Shown one piece after another: positions 38,533-52,147 of a DNA stretch of 64,000 nt. A program made the position numbers and the translations under genes. Source of the DNA: Monosporascus cannonballus (lineage: Eukaryota > Ascomycota > Sordariomycetes > Xylariales); NCBI GenBank assembly GCA_004154925.1, contig QJNS01000016.1, positions 434,001-498,000 of the forward strand, written 5' to 3'. Position 1 is the stretch's first letter, and each line of letters opens with the position of its first letter. Under the pieces are notes generated by a model. That model was not told the DNA's origin and ran no database searches. It was given only the letters and a program-made list of their open reading frames with translations.

Positions 38533-39804
38533 AGGGTTTTGCTGTAATTGGTAAGCCGTAAAAGTCCTTAGTGCTCGGCTTACGATTCATGGTACCATCC
38601 ATTATTGGGCCGTTGGAATAAGCAGCGATGCGTACCATGACCCAGTGCTTATTGACCTCACACCAACTAGCCTCGTAGATATGGTGGTCAGGGTCGCACT
38701 AAAGGCTCGCTCACCATGTTCGTGGATAGAAAGTAGACGGCTCTAGGTCCTCAAGAGGGTCAACTATGTACCCAATGCCGTAGCCATATCGAGTCGCGAA
38801 CCCAGAGCTATTCTCATGCGCCGGTCGCTTCTGCCCGAACTGATGAAAGCGTCCCGGTATGTAGGAAACGTCATCGTAGCAGCTCAAGAGCTTTACCAGC
38901 GAACCCATACTCCACGTGGGTTAATAACCAAGGCTTTTTCTTAGGGGCGATGTCGAAGTGCCCGATGGGTAGAAAGCGCCTGCATGGAGATCTCCGTGTA
39001 CGAGCCCAACCCGCAGCCGTCTTACCCACCATGCGATTAGTGAGGGGAGGGGAGGAAGTTTTCTTCCCTTTCCGACTTATTACGCTACCTACGTACTGGA
39101 CTCCCTCAGAGGCATGAAATGCTTGTTTCGCTCTGATGCACTCCGCCATGCCGCTTGTCTTTTCGCGGTCAGGTGCTGTCGAAAATGCCTGCAGGCATGA
39201 TGTCAGTGATGTTAGGTTTTGCAGATCGTCCATCTTGCAGACCCAACATAGCGTTAAGAATTCTAATATGGAGGCGTTTGTCCACCCATCGGAGGGTCCA
39301 ACTCTACGGTTGGCTGTCCAGCTCAGACGTGTCTAATCAGTGTTTTGACAATATCAGGAATTTGCTTGCTGTAGATTCTCGGCTATAGGGTAATGTAGCC
39401 GTTTTGACACTCAGAAGTCGGATACGCGAGGTTTGATACGTTCAACACGACAGACTGGGGAAGGCAATTGCTAGAGCGTGGCTTTGCACTGCATCACACT
39501 GCGTAGAGCACCACCCAAGGGGCTCCGGTCGAAACCCCTAACAGGGCTTCGCTTAGCTGACGATCACCAGTGATAGTCCGTTGATCCTAACTACGAACGA
39601 GGTGGCGTGGCCGGTACCAGTTTCTCGTCGCCAGCAGTCGTTGAAGGAGCTCCGGTACCATTTCTTGTTCCCAATTCGATAAGGGTTATAACATGCACTA
39701 TTTAGCTGCTCCACCGACAATGATTGATATCGGCTTTACCCGAACGCAACGAAGTCGTTCGCTAGCGCCAAGGTCTGCCTGTCTGTCATCGGCGTCGATG
39801 TCAC

Positions 39805-39836
39805 GCCTTGTTGCCTTGTTGCCTTGTCGCCTTGTC
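39805..39836 (+). repeat. 8-bp tandem repeat, four units
   Basis: GCCTTGTT twice followed by GCCTTGTC twice, without interruption. It lies inside an unsupported open frame. The unit length is not a multiple of three. Confidence 0.8.
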
Positions 39837-40207
39837 GCATGTACAATACCATCGGCGGGGTTGAAGGGTTGGGGTCCCCTTTCCCCCGCCTCCGCCTTCC
39901 ACTTCCCTGACGCTGTTTTTCATGCAAGGCTCCGAAGTTACACAATGTCGACGAGGGCTGAAAGGAAAGGGTTGGCGGTGGCGCCCGAGCTGAAAAATTC
40001 TCGAATCGCTATAGCTACAGCCCAGCGTCTCAGAAGCCCCCCGAAGGTTACACGGATCAAGGGAAGTGGTGGAAAAGGGGGGGGTGGGCAACGTGGGTGG
40101 AAGATCTGCAATGTCCGCTCCCGGGTTCCTCAAAATCCGCCTTAGCGTGCCAACCTCTCCCGTCAACTGGAGAAAGGGGGGGCGGTGGGGGGGAGGGCAT
40201 CTGGTAT

Positions 40208-40317
40208 GCAAAAAGGCTAACCACACCAGACATTAACCATATCTAGAAATTTGCGGACCATTTCTGGACGCCAACTGCTAAATGCAGTTAATGTCTGGTG
40301 TCGTCAGCCATTTTGTT
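40208..40317. repeat. MITE-like inverted repeat
   Basis: ACACCAGACATTAAC (40223-40237) has its exact reverse complement at 40287-40301, with a 49-base loop. The pairing continues outward with mismatches (GCAAAAAGGCT against AGCCATTTTGT), giving arms of about 30 bp and a total of about 110 bp. That layout suits a miniature inverted-repeat transposon or a transcribed hairpin. No clear target duplication was found. Confidence 0.6.
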
Positions 40318-43300
40318 TGGCAAGGGAATCCATCCCCGGCACGCTTCGTGTGTTTACCAAAATACCGCGTACACATTTCCCGACGAGACGGTATCACACG
40401 AGGTATGGACCCATTATCCCCATATATCCTTTATGGGTCATCCGAGATGTATTACTTTCTATTGTAACACGTAGCCTGAAAGCGGTAACTTAACTAAGGT
40501 ATCCTGATAGTTAAGTATATTAATATGTACTTATTAACTATTTACCGAAGTAACAGGTTAATTAAGCTGTATGAAAAGTAGGTACGTAGTTGATATATAT
40601 ATAATACTCCTTTTCCGTTAACAATTACTTCCGGCTCTTTGCCTATAAAGTTGGTTATTACTTCAAAATAACATCCTTGAGATAATGGCTAAGCGCGGAC
40701 GAATGGCCCATACAAAAATTTAGTCTACATTCAGGAGGACGTGGACCTTTGTGGGTATAATTGGACCCATCCCTTGTGTGATTTATACTCTTTCTCACCA
40801 ACTGGGATTATTTCACCTTGATTCAGATGTCCCTGTGGTAGCCTGTGTCTTGGTATTGAACAGAAGGTCCGTGTCATCAAGTGTCCCATTTAGGCAGTGA
40901 TTGTAGGTTAGGTTACCAAATCAATCGTGGTCAGTGGTCACTCGCCAGATAACTGGTCACGCTATGTCGATACGCTTGAGATGCTTTTGATTACTCACAT
41001 TAGCGTCTTCCGCCCTCTGAGATCTCTCGGCTCCTCCGGCTTTACTATCTGCATGTCAGTAAGACTTGACCCAAAAGGCTTAGGTACATAATGTGGGTAC
41101 TCATTCTCCCGGCACTCCCGGGGTATTGGATTCATTTTATCATCGCCCGGAGAAAGGGCTGCATAGGTTGTGGAGGAACGAAATAACACCGACATGTCAT
41201 AACTTCTGGATACCTATACGGAGGAGACCGGCTAAAATATGGTCAAGCTGAGCAAAACCGCAACGGAAACAGGCTGTGGAAAAAGTACATGTACAAAGAG
41301 AAATGTTGGTGGGTGGCGGGGAAATGCCAAGCCGAGGCGAACGAATAATCATGATTCGATCTTCGACTTGCAAGCGTACAAAAGGGGATTAGCTTTAACG
41401 AACAAACAATTCAAATGTGATGTCTAAAGACCCATCAAAGTTGCTGTGTTATAGCGTTGATATCACCGAAGATGCAAATATCGATATCGTGACATCAAAG
41501 CACTCAACTTGGCCAAAGGATATCCAGTGCAGGTTTGTCAGAAGAAGTAGCAATCTATCTAGATTCTAATGGACCGGGTGATAGAACAGAAGATGACCTT
41601 GTTCTTCGACCAAGTGTTATTCTCATTCGTGTCGAAATTCATGTCACTTTTGCACATGGTTTCGACCGGCGGTATAGGTTGGGTCGGTTATTGTCCAGTC
41701 GACAAGCTTCTTTTATTACGTAGATGACGACTAAACCAACCAGTTCATGTTCCCTGGATGCCTAACGCATCACGACCAACATGCTACCTACCTAGGTATC
41801 CCGGCTCTCTGTACAGTGGCACATGTAGGTTCTTAGTGGGCCGACCAAGGGAGTTCCTTCTGGGTATCTGCAAGGCCAACACGAGACCACATATTCCTTT
41901 GAAATCTATACGGAGTCCGGCAACGGCCCAAAATATCCTCGGCTGCACCCGAGGGAAAACAGGGTTGTGCAACACCACAGGACCCAAAAGTGTCTTGGGT
42001 AGCATAGAGTCGGTTGGCTGATCCGTATCATTAAATGCAGCACCCACGTAAGTACAGTGCAAATTCGCAAGGGAAAATCATCAAAACCAGACACGCTATG
42101 TTCCATCGCCTCAATACACTAGCATTGACTGGCACGGCTGTTGGTTTGCTACTAAAGGGAGTAGATCAAGCTAAAGGAGGATGGAAGGAGTGGGGCACCT
42201 CCTTCTGGAAGCTTTTGAGACAGCTGTAAGTGCTTGAACCCTTATTACAATAACTCCAGTCGGGCATCAGACCAGACGTCCAAGTTTGTCCGTCGGTCCG
42301 TCCTCATAAAATGTTAACCCTAAACTTCTCGGAATCCCATCCGTATTGGTCCACCTCTGTATCTGTACGTCTCTCCAGATTAACATTTAAAACCCGGTTG
42401 TCAGCCTCTTTTATCCCTTCAAGAAAGGAAAAGAAGGAAAGTCAACAAGGGAATCGGGCGGGTGTCGAGTATACCACGCCCACACTTTTCAGACGCGACT
42501 GTTTGGAATTGACGTCGGGTGTTAATTCCCTCCTAAAACGCCCAGTAATTCGAGGAGCTTCCGTGCTGTGTGAACCTAATCTCAGGACTATCATTACAGT
42601 CAACCTCTGATATTAAGTCAACTGGTTTCTCAATACTAATGCCAGCACCTACCTAGCCGAAGACCGGCCATACGCCGACCAGACCACTTTTGATATCCGG
42701 GACTAAAAAGCAAATGACGACACTTGGAGTTCCCTCGATCTTCGCGTTATATTACTTGCTTCCTGACGAGATACTCACCTAACTACCCCTGTGCAAGTCG
42801 ACTCACGCTGCGTTGGCCTCCAAGACCTGCTACTAACACCGGTCTGCCAACGACAAGAGCCATTATATGCCTAGCCTGATTCCACGCTGCAGGGAAATGG
42901 ATACGCCTTACAGCGATGGAAAACCTCCGGCGTGCCAGCCCTCCTACGTTCATCTGAATGGGTGACTATGCGGCCTGCCCACGCGAGGGCACTTGCACGT
43001 ATACGAGAACCCTTCGGCCATGCACCCAGGCGGTATGCTCACATCCCTCTATCCGCTCTGGGACGCATACCGTTGCAACAAGCTCGCCTCGCTACTGGTT
43101 TTCTCTCTGCTTCAGCAGGTTCGTATGAAAATTACCTGCCCAGACCGCCCAAAGTCGAAATCCGTGGGTATCCGCGTTCCACAATTTGACTCTTTCGAAA
43201 CAACACTAAAAGCAAGGCTGATTATGATTTGCCCTAGGGCACTGGGGCCTAATCGAATGCTAGCCGCTGCTGAGAGAGGGGGGTGGGGGGACGGAGGCCG

Positions 43301-44356
43301 TTCAGAAGAGGAGCCAGTTGACTCTTCGAGACCAACTCAGAATTTATTCTCTTTCTGTCTTTTTTGCACCGGTCATTCTGATACGGAGAGCATCAATAGA
43401 CGATCAGCCAAGTCCCGCCAAGGCATAGCCACTGAGAAGCCTGCTGGTGCCACTCACAACACACAAAAACATGTGGCAAGCTGATCCGAGGCAATGTTGG
43501 AATCTATCAAAGACTATGACACGACACTCGCCATCCCCACTCTAGATGGTCATCGCTCGCGTAAGAAGCAAACATCTAAATAGCATCTTACTTTACCACT
43601 TTCCGGGTAGGTAATTTTGAGGCGCAGGCGGTGTGCCGTCTTGGGGGAACCTTGCAGCCATCTCAGACTGACTCCCTTTCCCTTCCTATGGGACCAGCCA
43701 TACGAACGGTGGTCCACTCGTGAGCCACTGTCGTCTTCTTCGTGACTACTACGATTATCTGAGCGGACAAACACCATCCCCGCCCATCTTTGCTTCCAGG
43801 CTAGGCCTCGACTAGCATGTGCTTATCGGCACGTCTCCATGGCCAAGTGGTCCATTGACAAGCCCTGTCCCTTCGAGAATCCCAGTCGTAATTATGTCAT
43901 GCCACGCAGGATGATTCTGAAGAGCGATCACTAGTGAGGTTGTTCATATAGCACCGAAAGGGGGTCCGCTTCTTGGGTGAGGGAAAAAAAAAAGTGAGGG
44001 ATTCTGACGACGTCGCGCTTTCTCCACCGACTCATCCTCAATGTCATCGAACTCCATATCCTATGAGATTGGTAGGTAGGTCGCTTCAGGCTGAGATATT
44101 GCAGTCAGTCCCCATCCTCCGCCTGTTCCCGATGATCTTCTCCATCTATATCCCAAGCGGGACAGTCCCGCCATGTCTCTCTGCTTGGGCAGCCTAGCCA
44201 ACTTCTTTGTTTGTATCAAGTATTGATGGCTTTAAAAAGGGCCGTATAGCATCACCCATCCAGCTCAGGCTCATTTGCTTCTCGTGCGCCTTCGTCGTCG
44301 CCATCGCGTTCCTTTCCCGTCGTTCCTTACGCCCACTCTATTCCCTGGTCACTACA

Positions 44357-45684
44357 ATGACATCCTCGCTATCATCCTCGGCGCACAGACACATAAGGAC
44401 GAGCGCCTCGAATGTCATGTACACCAACGCCGTCTACTTCCCAAACCAGAAGATCTATGAACACTTCACTCCCGGCATGATGGACTACGGCTGCGTCAAC
44501 CATGTATATTACGCATTCGCTAACGTCTCGGTGGACGGTACTGTACTTGTATGTTTGTCCCTCTCGTTAGCAGTGCCCATTGTGTGCTTCCCCCGTGCTG
44601 GTCCCGTGGCTGACATGCAAGCAAGCTGAGCGATGATGCCGCTGATACGGAAGTCGAATGCGATGGCGTGAAAGGTGGTCTCGGCTCTTTAATGCATCTC
44701 AAGCAAGCCCATCCACACCTGACAGTAATGTTGTCGATTGGCGGCGGAGATTCAAGTCGGATATTCCAGATAGTCGCGTCCAACACATTGTTGCGGGACA
44801 ACTTTGGGCGCTCAGCACTAGGGCTGGTAGAAGCGTCTGGCCTGGATGGTATCGATAGTAGGAACCCCTCTCCTCCACCGACCCCTTTTTTCTCCGCCTT
44901 TGTCTCCCTCCCCCTTCCTTCCCCTCAAATGTAGCAGTGTGGTTAACGGTGGATACCAGTCACCTGGCAATATCCCTCCAATGCCCAGGAGGGCGCCAAC
45001 TTCGTCGCACTCCTCGCGGCGGTCCGTCTCCATCTCCCCGAAGAAAAGTTCTTCGTCACGGCGGCGCTGCCGGCGTGGCCATCGGTCCTCCAGCATATCA
45101 GCATCGCGCAAGCGGCTGGCTACCTTGACTTCGTGAATCTCATAGCGTACGACTTCTGCGGGCACTGGGAGAACCGGAGCGGGCACCATGCGCAGCTCTA
45201 TTCACTCCAGAAAGACGAGGTCTCCGGGTCATCTGGTGTGTCTTACCTGATCGCCAAAGGCTGCCCATCGAAGAAGATCCTACTAGGCATCCCCGTCTAC
45301 GGGCGAAGCTTCCTGGGAGTCAGCGGCCCGGGGCATCGGCACAAGGGCCCGGGCGGCCGGGATGGGGTGTTCGAATATCACGAGCTCCCGAGAAAGCACG
45401 CCAAGGAGACAGTGGATAAGCGGATAGGGGCTGCCAGCTGCGTAGGAGGCGACGGGGGGTTCGTGAGCTACGACAATGCCGAGACGGTAAAGCTGAAGGC
45501 TTCGTTTTGCAAGCAAAAGGGGTTGGGCGTAAGTCTCATCCCATGGCGCAAAACCATATTGCAGGCTCAGACACGGCTGACATTGGGAACTCAGGGGTTG
45601 TTCTATTGGTCGGGACCTGCAGACTCTCGGGAGAAGGCTCGAAGCCTCATCGCAACCGGGTTCAAATCCTTGCATAGCTCTTGA
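44357..45684 (+). CDS. GH18 chitinase-like protein, catalytic acid replaced
   Basis: Proposed exons are 44357-44548, 44626-44857, 44960-45528 and 45595-45684, giving 360 residues. The introns have GT...AG ends and branch-like CTGAC/TTAAC/CTGAC sites 14-17 bases before the acceptors. The product is a glycoside hydrolase family 18 TIM barrel: YTNAVYFPN at residues 22-30, LSIGGG at 100-105, LIAYDF at 202-207, ILLGIPVYGRSF in the middle, and GLFYW at 332-336. Active family members carry D-x-x-D-x-D-x-E in strand 4. Here residues 138-145 read D-G-I-D-I-T-W-Q, so the third Asp is Thr and the proton-donor Glu is Gln. That predicts a chitin-binding or otherwise non-hydrolytic protein. The ATG at 44357 gives no clear signal peptide. 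An upstream in-frame stretch (44207-44356) encodes a hydrophobic segment but has no ATG. The last intron is 66 nt, in frame and stop-free. Confidence 0.85.
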
Positions 45685-46380
45685 CGATCTTTCTGGAAGG
45701 GGAGGAGGGGTTGAATGGGAACGGCGCCCCTTTTTGGGACTCTACCAAATCAAGTCTGGACACTTCATGTTGCACTGCGCTGCTGAGCCTTGGACGGGAT
45801 GCGGCCAGCAGGCCTCCGGTTTCCCCATTTTGGACATTTCCTGTTTGGCCACGTCGTTATTTTTTGTCATGCCTCTCTTTCTCTCTCTTGCTTGTTTCTC
45901 TTTTCAGCATCAGCGGGTGTCCCCCCGAGGTGAAGGTCACGCAGAGGCGCGGTTGCCGGAGCTAGTCAGATAGATACCACTCATACCCATTTTCCCGTTG
46001 TAGTGTTTTGAGGGTAGAAGTGGAGTATCGGAAGGATCCTAGATGGCATGGAGCACCTATGGCAGGGATCGTCCTGGCATAGCGAGGGCTGGGCCGGGAT
46101 TCATACAATACGGGAAAGCTGCATTTTATTGTCGGGAATTAAGAACTTTTCCAATAGGACCGAGGAATAAAAGGACAACCAATGAAGTGGACTAGCGAAG
46201 GAGCCGCCTCACCGAGCGTTGAGGCGAACAAAGCAAAGCTAGCAAAGGGTGAGGCGCATGGGGTCCGCTCCGTAAGCACAAGAAATAGGGTATTTTTATT
46301 AGTTTCTCCACCATGCCCACGGCAAATTGGAAAATGCTAGAAGGTCAATCCCCATACAATTTATGTGCTGATGAACATTG
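45685..46380. other. Intergenic, 3' of chitinase-like gene
   Basis: Contains the presumed 3' untranslated region. Open frames at 45681-45965 and 45734-45973 have no support. A T/C-rich stretch lies at 45860-45910. No other feature seen. Confidence 0.5.
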
Positions 46381-46745
46381 TTACTTCCTCTGCTGTTTCC
46401 TACCACATTTATGGTGTTGTTTTATCCCGTCCTGTTGTAACAGAGATAATTTCTCAGGGACTGCTTCCACGTATCCGTTATAACCCGATATAACTCTTAT
46501 TTTCTTAATAACTGCAGATCGTAATGTATTTCCAAGTAAAACTTTATTTATCCAAGCCCACACGTTTTCAATTGGGTTGAGACCAGGGCTGTTAGGTGGC
46601 CATTCAAGCGTACATATCTCAGGGGCGTCAAGCCTTTGATAAATGGCTTCAGAGGGGGTTAAATTCTGGTTGAATGGGAAGCAATAGCCTGCAATAGGAG
46701 GCTTCGCTCAAGCTGGCATTGTGTTGTTGAAGTGAGGATGGCTTG
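46381..46745 (-). pseudogene. Tc1/mariner transposase C-terminal remnant
   Basis: On the minus strand, from about 46650 down to the stop at 46381, an open frame contains LEWPPNSPGLNPIENVWAWI, the hallmark third-acid region of Tc1/mariner transposases (the Glu of NPIE is a catalytic residue). After it come about 50 residues rich in basic amino acids. Further upstream, in a different frame, LQQHNAS at about 46714-46734 resembles the second catalytic block (QDN-A-H), with His where Asp is expected. A frameshift separates the two. No N-terminal half is seen. It is a dead fragment on the strand opposite to the flanking genes, and it is not RIP-mutated. Confidence 0.85.
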
Positions 46746-47270
46746 ATGATGTATTTTCCCATACAAGTTCCGTGGGCTTCTACATTCTAACTTCATAAGG
46801 CATAAATTCGGTCAAGTAAAACAACTAACAAAAAGTACCCCTGTCTTTCGTACGAGGCAGCCCCGCAGTGGGGTGTGTTTATTGGAGCGGCTCCTCCCGC
46901 TACTCAAGATGGGGCGCATATTGGACAAGTGATTGGCGCTTTGTCACGGATTGACCTTAAAGCTTGGCAATACGTACACCCCCATCCCCCTGCCCAAACC
47001 GTCCCCATCCTCCAACCTCCATCACATCCCACCTCCAATTCGGTCCATCCATCCATCAACCCATCCCAATTTTATCAAGGTCCCGAGCCAGGCACGCAAG
47101 TACCTGAACCTGCCGCTATCTAGAGAGACCTTTCGGCACCCGGCTTCCTGTCCCGTTATCTTAGGTGGCTTATTATTATCTCAATAAACCGATTCGCTGA
47201 ACCTGGACAATCCCGTCCTCCTCCCGAGATAAAGCTCCTGAGACCAGACGTGACCGGGATACTTCGCAAT
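46746..47270 (+). promoter_or_regulatory. VPS53 upstream region
   Basis: About 500 bp between the transposase remnant and the VPS53 start. It includes a C-rich pyrimidine stretch (about 46979-47060, repeated CCATCC and CATCCC units), which is common in fungal promoters and 5' leaders. No specific factor site is claimed. Confidence 0.35.
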
Positions 47271-50049
47271 ATGAGTGGCAGCTCTACAGAACCGCTGTCT
47301 CTAGATGCAGGTCAGCAGCCATTCGTTCGTTATCTAGCAAAATTAGATGGGCTGCGTCCTACTCTGCCTTCTCATCGAAGACACTTATTTCCCCTTCCCG
47401 TCCTTCGCTATTCACCTTCCAACGTCGGCGACTAACGCGCATACGAGCCGGGCAGTGGACTACGACCCAATCCAGCACCTGAACCTCCTCTTCTCCCATC
47501 CGTCGACCGTCACCTCCATAAGCCACGTATCCACGAACCTGACATCACACCACAATGACCTGTCGGCGCACATCGCCAAGCTCGAGGCGGCACAGGCCTA
47601 CGGGCCCGATTCGTCGCTCGAGCGCATGCAGGCCGCGCAGGCCGAGCTCGCCGCACTGTTCCGCAAGATCGAGACGGTTCGGTCGCGCGCCCTCGAGACC
47701 GAGCAGAACATCACGTCCATGACGGCCGACATCAAGCGCCTCGACGGCACCAAGCGCAACCTGACCCTGTCCATGACCGCCCTCAAGCGCCTGCAGATGC
47801 TGACCACCGCCTACGAGCAGCTGCGCGGCCTCGCCCGCGCCCGCCAGTACCGCGAGTGCGCCGGCCTCCTGCAGGCCGTCCTCCAGCTCATGCGCCACTT
47901 CAACAGCTACCGGAGCATCGACCAGATCGCCACCCTGAGTAGGGGAGTCGGCGACCTGCAGCGGGAGCTGCTCGAGCAGGTCTGCGAGGACTTCGAGATG
48001 GCCTTCGCCAAGGGCGAGGTCACCGCACGGAGGGCCACGCTTGTCGAGGCCTGCCACGTCATGGACGCCCTGGGCGAGAACGCCAAGGCGAGGCTCGTGA
48101 CCTGGTACGTGAACACCGAGCTGCGCGAGTACCGTCAGGTCTTCAGGGGCAACGACGAGGCGGGCAATCTGGATAATATCGGCAGACGGTACGCTTGGTT
48201 CAAGAGGATGATGAAGACTCACGAGGAGCAGCATGCCGCCATCTTCCCGCCACAATGGAGGGTCGGCGAGACGCTCGCCATGGCGTTCTGCGACGGCACG
48301 AGGGACGACTACAAGGGCATTCTAGAAAAGAGTATGCGGAGGGTGGACAGCGCCCGGATCGATGTCAACCTCCTTTTGAGCTGCCTACAGGAGACCATGG
48401 ACTTCGAGCAGATGCTCGAGAGGAGGTTTGCCAGCGAACCCAGGGCTAGCATCGACACTCTGAGTTCCGCGGACGAGAGGACGCAGAGCTTCAACGGGTC
48501 CATATCGGTGGCATTCGAGCCCTACCTGAGCTTATGGGTGGAATCGCAGGACAAGACGTTGGCGGCCATGATCCCGAAGTACAAGTCACAGCCTCTCCTC
48601 CCGGCTGACGAGGAGTTCGTGCCACAGGCCGTCATCAGCTCCGCCATCGAGCTCTTTCATTTCTACAAGCTTACTCTGTCGCAATGCTCCAAGTTGTCCA
48701 CGAGCGAACGTTTGCTAGATCTCGCGAGGACATTAGCTAAGTACTTGGATGAATATGCGCAGCAGGTGTTGCTTTCGATATTACAGAAGTCTGGGCAAAC
48801 TGGGCCGTCTCTGCAAGATATCGTCCTTGTCCTGAACACGGCCGATTTCTGGCACACGAATACGGAGCAGCTGGAGGCGAACATCAAGAAGCGCATCGAC
48901 CCCGAACTCGTAGCCAAGGTCGATCTTTCGTCTCAGGCCGACACGTTCCTAGGCGTCGCGAGTGCGGCGGTCATTGCCCTGGTCGCCAGGGTCGAGGCGC
49001 AATGCGAGGGCGCATGGCGCGAGATGAGGAACACCAACTGGAGCAAGATGGAGAGCGTCGGCGACCGGAGCTCGTACGTCGGCGAGCTCCTCAAGCACGT
49101 CAACGCACAGGCCGAGGAAATATTGGGGGTTGTGGTCAAGCAGCAATATGCCCGCGCCTTCGCCGATAAGCTCGTGGAGCATCTGGCTAACACCTACCTC
49201 TCCAACATCGTGCAGTGCCGGCCAGTGTCGGAAGTGGGCGCCGAGCAGATGCTGCTCGACAAGTACGTGCTCACCAAGGCGTTCGAGAACCTGCTCTCGT
49301 ATCACCACCACGGCCGCCCCCCGGCCATAAACGTCCCGCCCGCGTCGCCGTCGCAGTCACAGCCGGGGGCGCCGGGGGGCGCGCCGTCGGCCTACAACCA
49401 CCCGCCACCAAGCGCCAGCTTCGTCAAGCGCGTCAACGCGACCATGACGCGCGGCATCGACCCGCTCCTCAAGACTCTACAGGTGCGACCGTCGCCGCCC
49501 GAGGCCCTCGTGCAGGCGTACCTGATCCACGTCGGCGCCCGCTCCGACACCAACTTCCGCAGGATCCTCGACCTCAAAGGCGTCCGCAAGAGCGAGCAGC
49601 CCCACCTCCTCGAGCTCTTCGCCTTACACCGCGACGGGCCCCAGAACCTCGGCGGCGGCGCCAAGCTCGTGCCGCAGAACCCGCTCCTCACGCCGTTCCT
49701 TAATCCCTCTTCAGGTGCGTCCGGTGGCGGTGCCGGTGGTGCCGGTGGCGGCCTCGTCTCGGCCGCCGCCGTCCAGCAGGGCGTCGCCTCCGCGCGCTTC
49801 GACGCCGCCACCCTCGGCGAGAAGCTGCTCAGCGCGGCCCGGGACGGCGTCGAGCGCATCGGCACCCCGACGGCCTCTAGCGGCGGTGCCGGTTACCAGC
49901 AGGGCCAGGGTCCGGGGGCGGGAGCAGGAGGGCAGAACGCCATCATCAACGAGAATCTCAAGAAGATGGGCAATTTCTTCCGCAGGGACAATTTCGGGCT
50001 CGGCGCTCGGTTCGGCGGGAAGAGGGACGGGGATGATGCTGGGCGGTAA
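47271..50049 (+). CDS. VPS53: Vps53, GARP tethering complex subunit
   Basis: Vps53 acts with Vps51, Vps52 and Vps54 in the GARP complex, which tethers endosome-derived vesicles at the trans-Golgi network. I propose exon 1 at 47271-47310 and exon 2 at 47456-50049 (877 residues). The 145-nt intron has a CTAAC branch site 19 bases before its AG and joins MSGSSTEPLSLDA to VDYDPIQHLNLLF, the usual Vps53 N-terminal block. The donor GTCAGC is weak. Without splicing, an ATG at 47347 would give 900 residues with an unrelated N-terminus. The N-terminal half is helical and coiled-coil-like (LERMQAAQAELAALFRKIETV). ADFWHTNTEQLE and the C-terminal helical domain follow. A Pro/Ser/Gly linker lies at about 635-670 and a Gly/Ala-rich stretch at about 765-790, which seems fungal-specific. 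Same strand as both neighbours; no functional link to them is apparent. Confidence 0.92.

Positions 50050-52147
<2,098 letters not shown>

Larger units (their letters stand above)
38533..44206. other. Normal-composition DNA without a supportable gene
   Basis: About 5.7 kb of balanced base composition with dinucleotides unlike the flanks. Many short open frames overlap on both strands (longest about 160 codons, for example 39693-40145 and 42993-43484). None shows a known domain, a conserved-looking composition or paired splice signals that extend it. Three small structures are listed separately or here: an 8-bp tandem repeat (39805-39836, GCCTTGTY four times), an inverted repeat (40208-40317) and G/C homopolymer runs near 40078 and 40180. 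It may contain non-coding RNA, regulatory DNA or a long-dead gene. Confidence 0.5.

Noticed and set aside
39693..40145. 150-codon plus-strand open frame with ATG
   Set aside because: Arg/Ser/Pro/Ala-rich composition, an overlapping long frame on the other strand, a frame-breaking 8-bp tandem repeat and poly-G runs inside, and no recognisable domain.
42993..43484. 163-codon open frame
   Set aside because: Overlaps another frame of similar quality, has low-complexity Gly/Glu runs and no domain or splice context.
47545..48255. 236-codon minus-strand frame over VPS53
   Set aside because: Antisense shadow of the conserved VPS53 exon, Leu/Val/Gly-rich as expected from complement of a GC3-rich gene.
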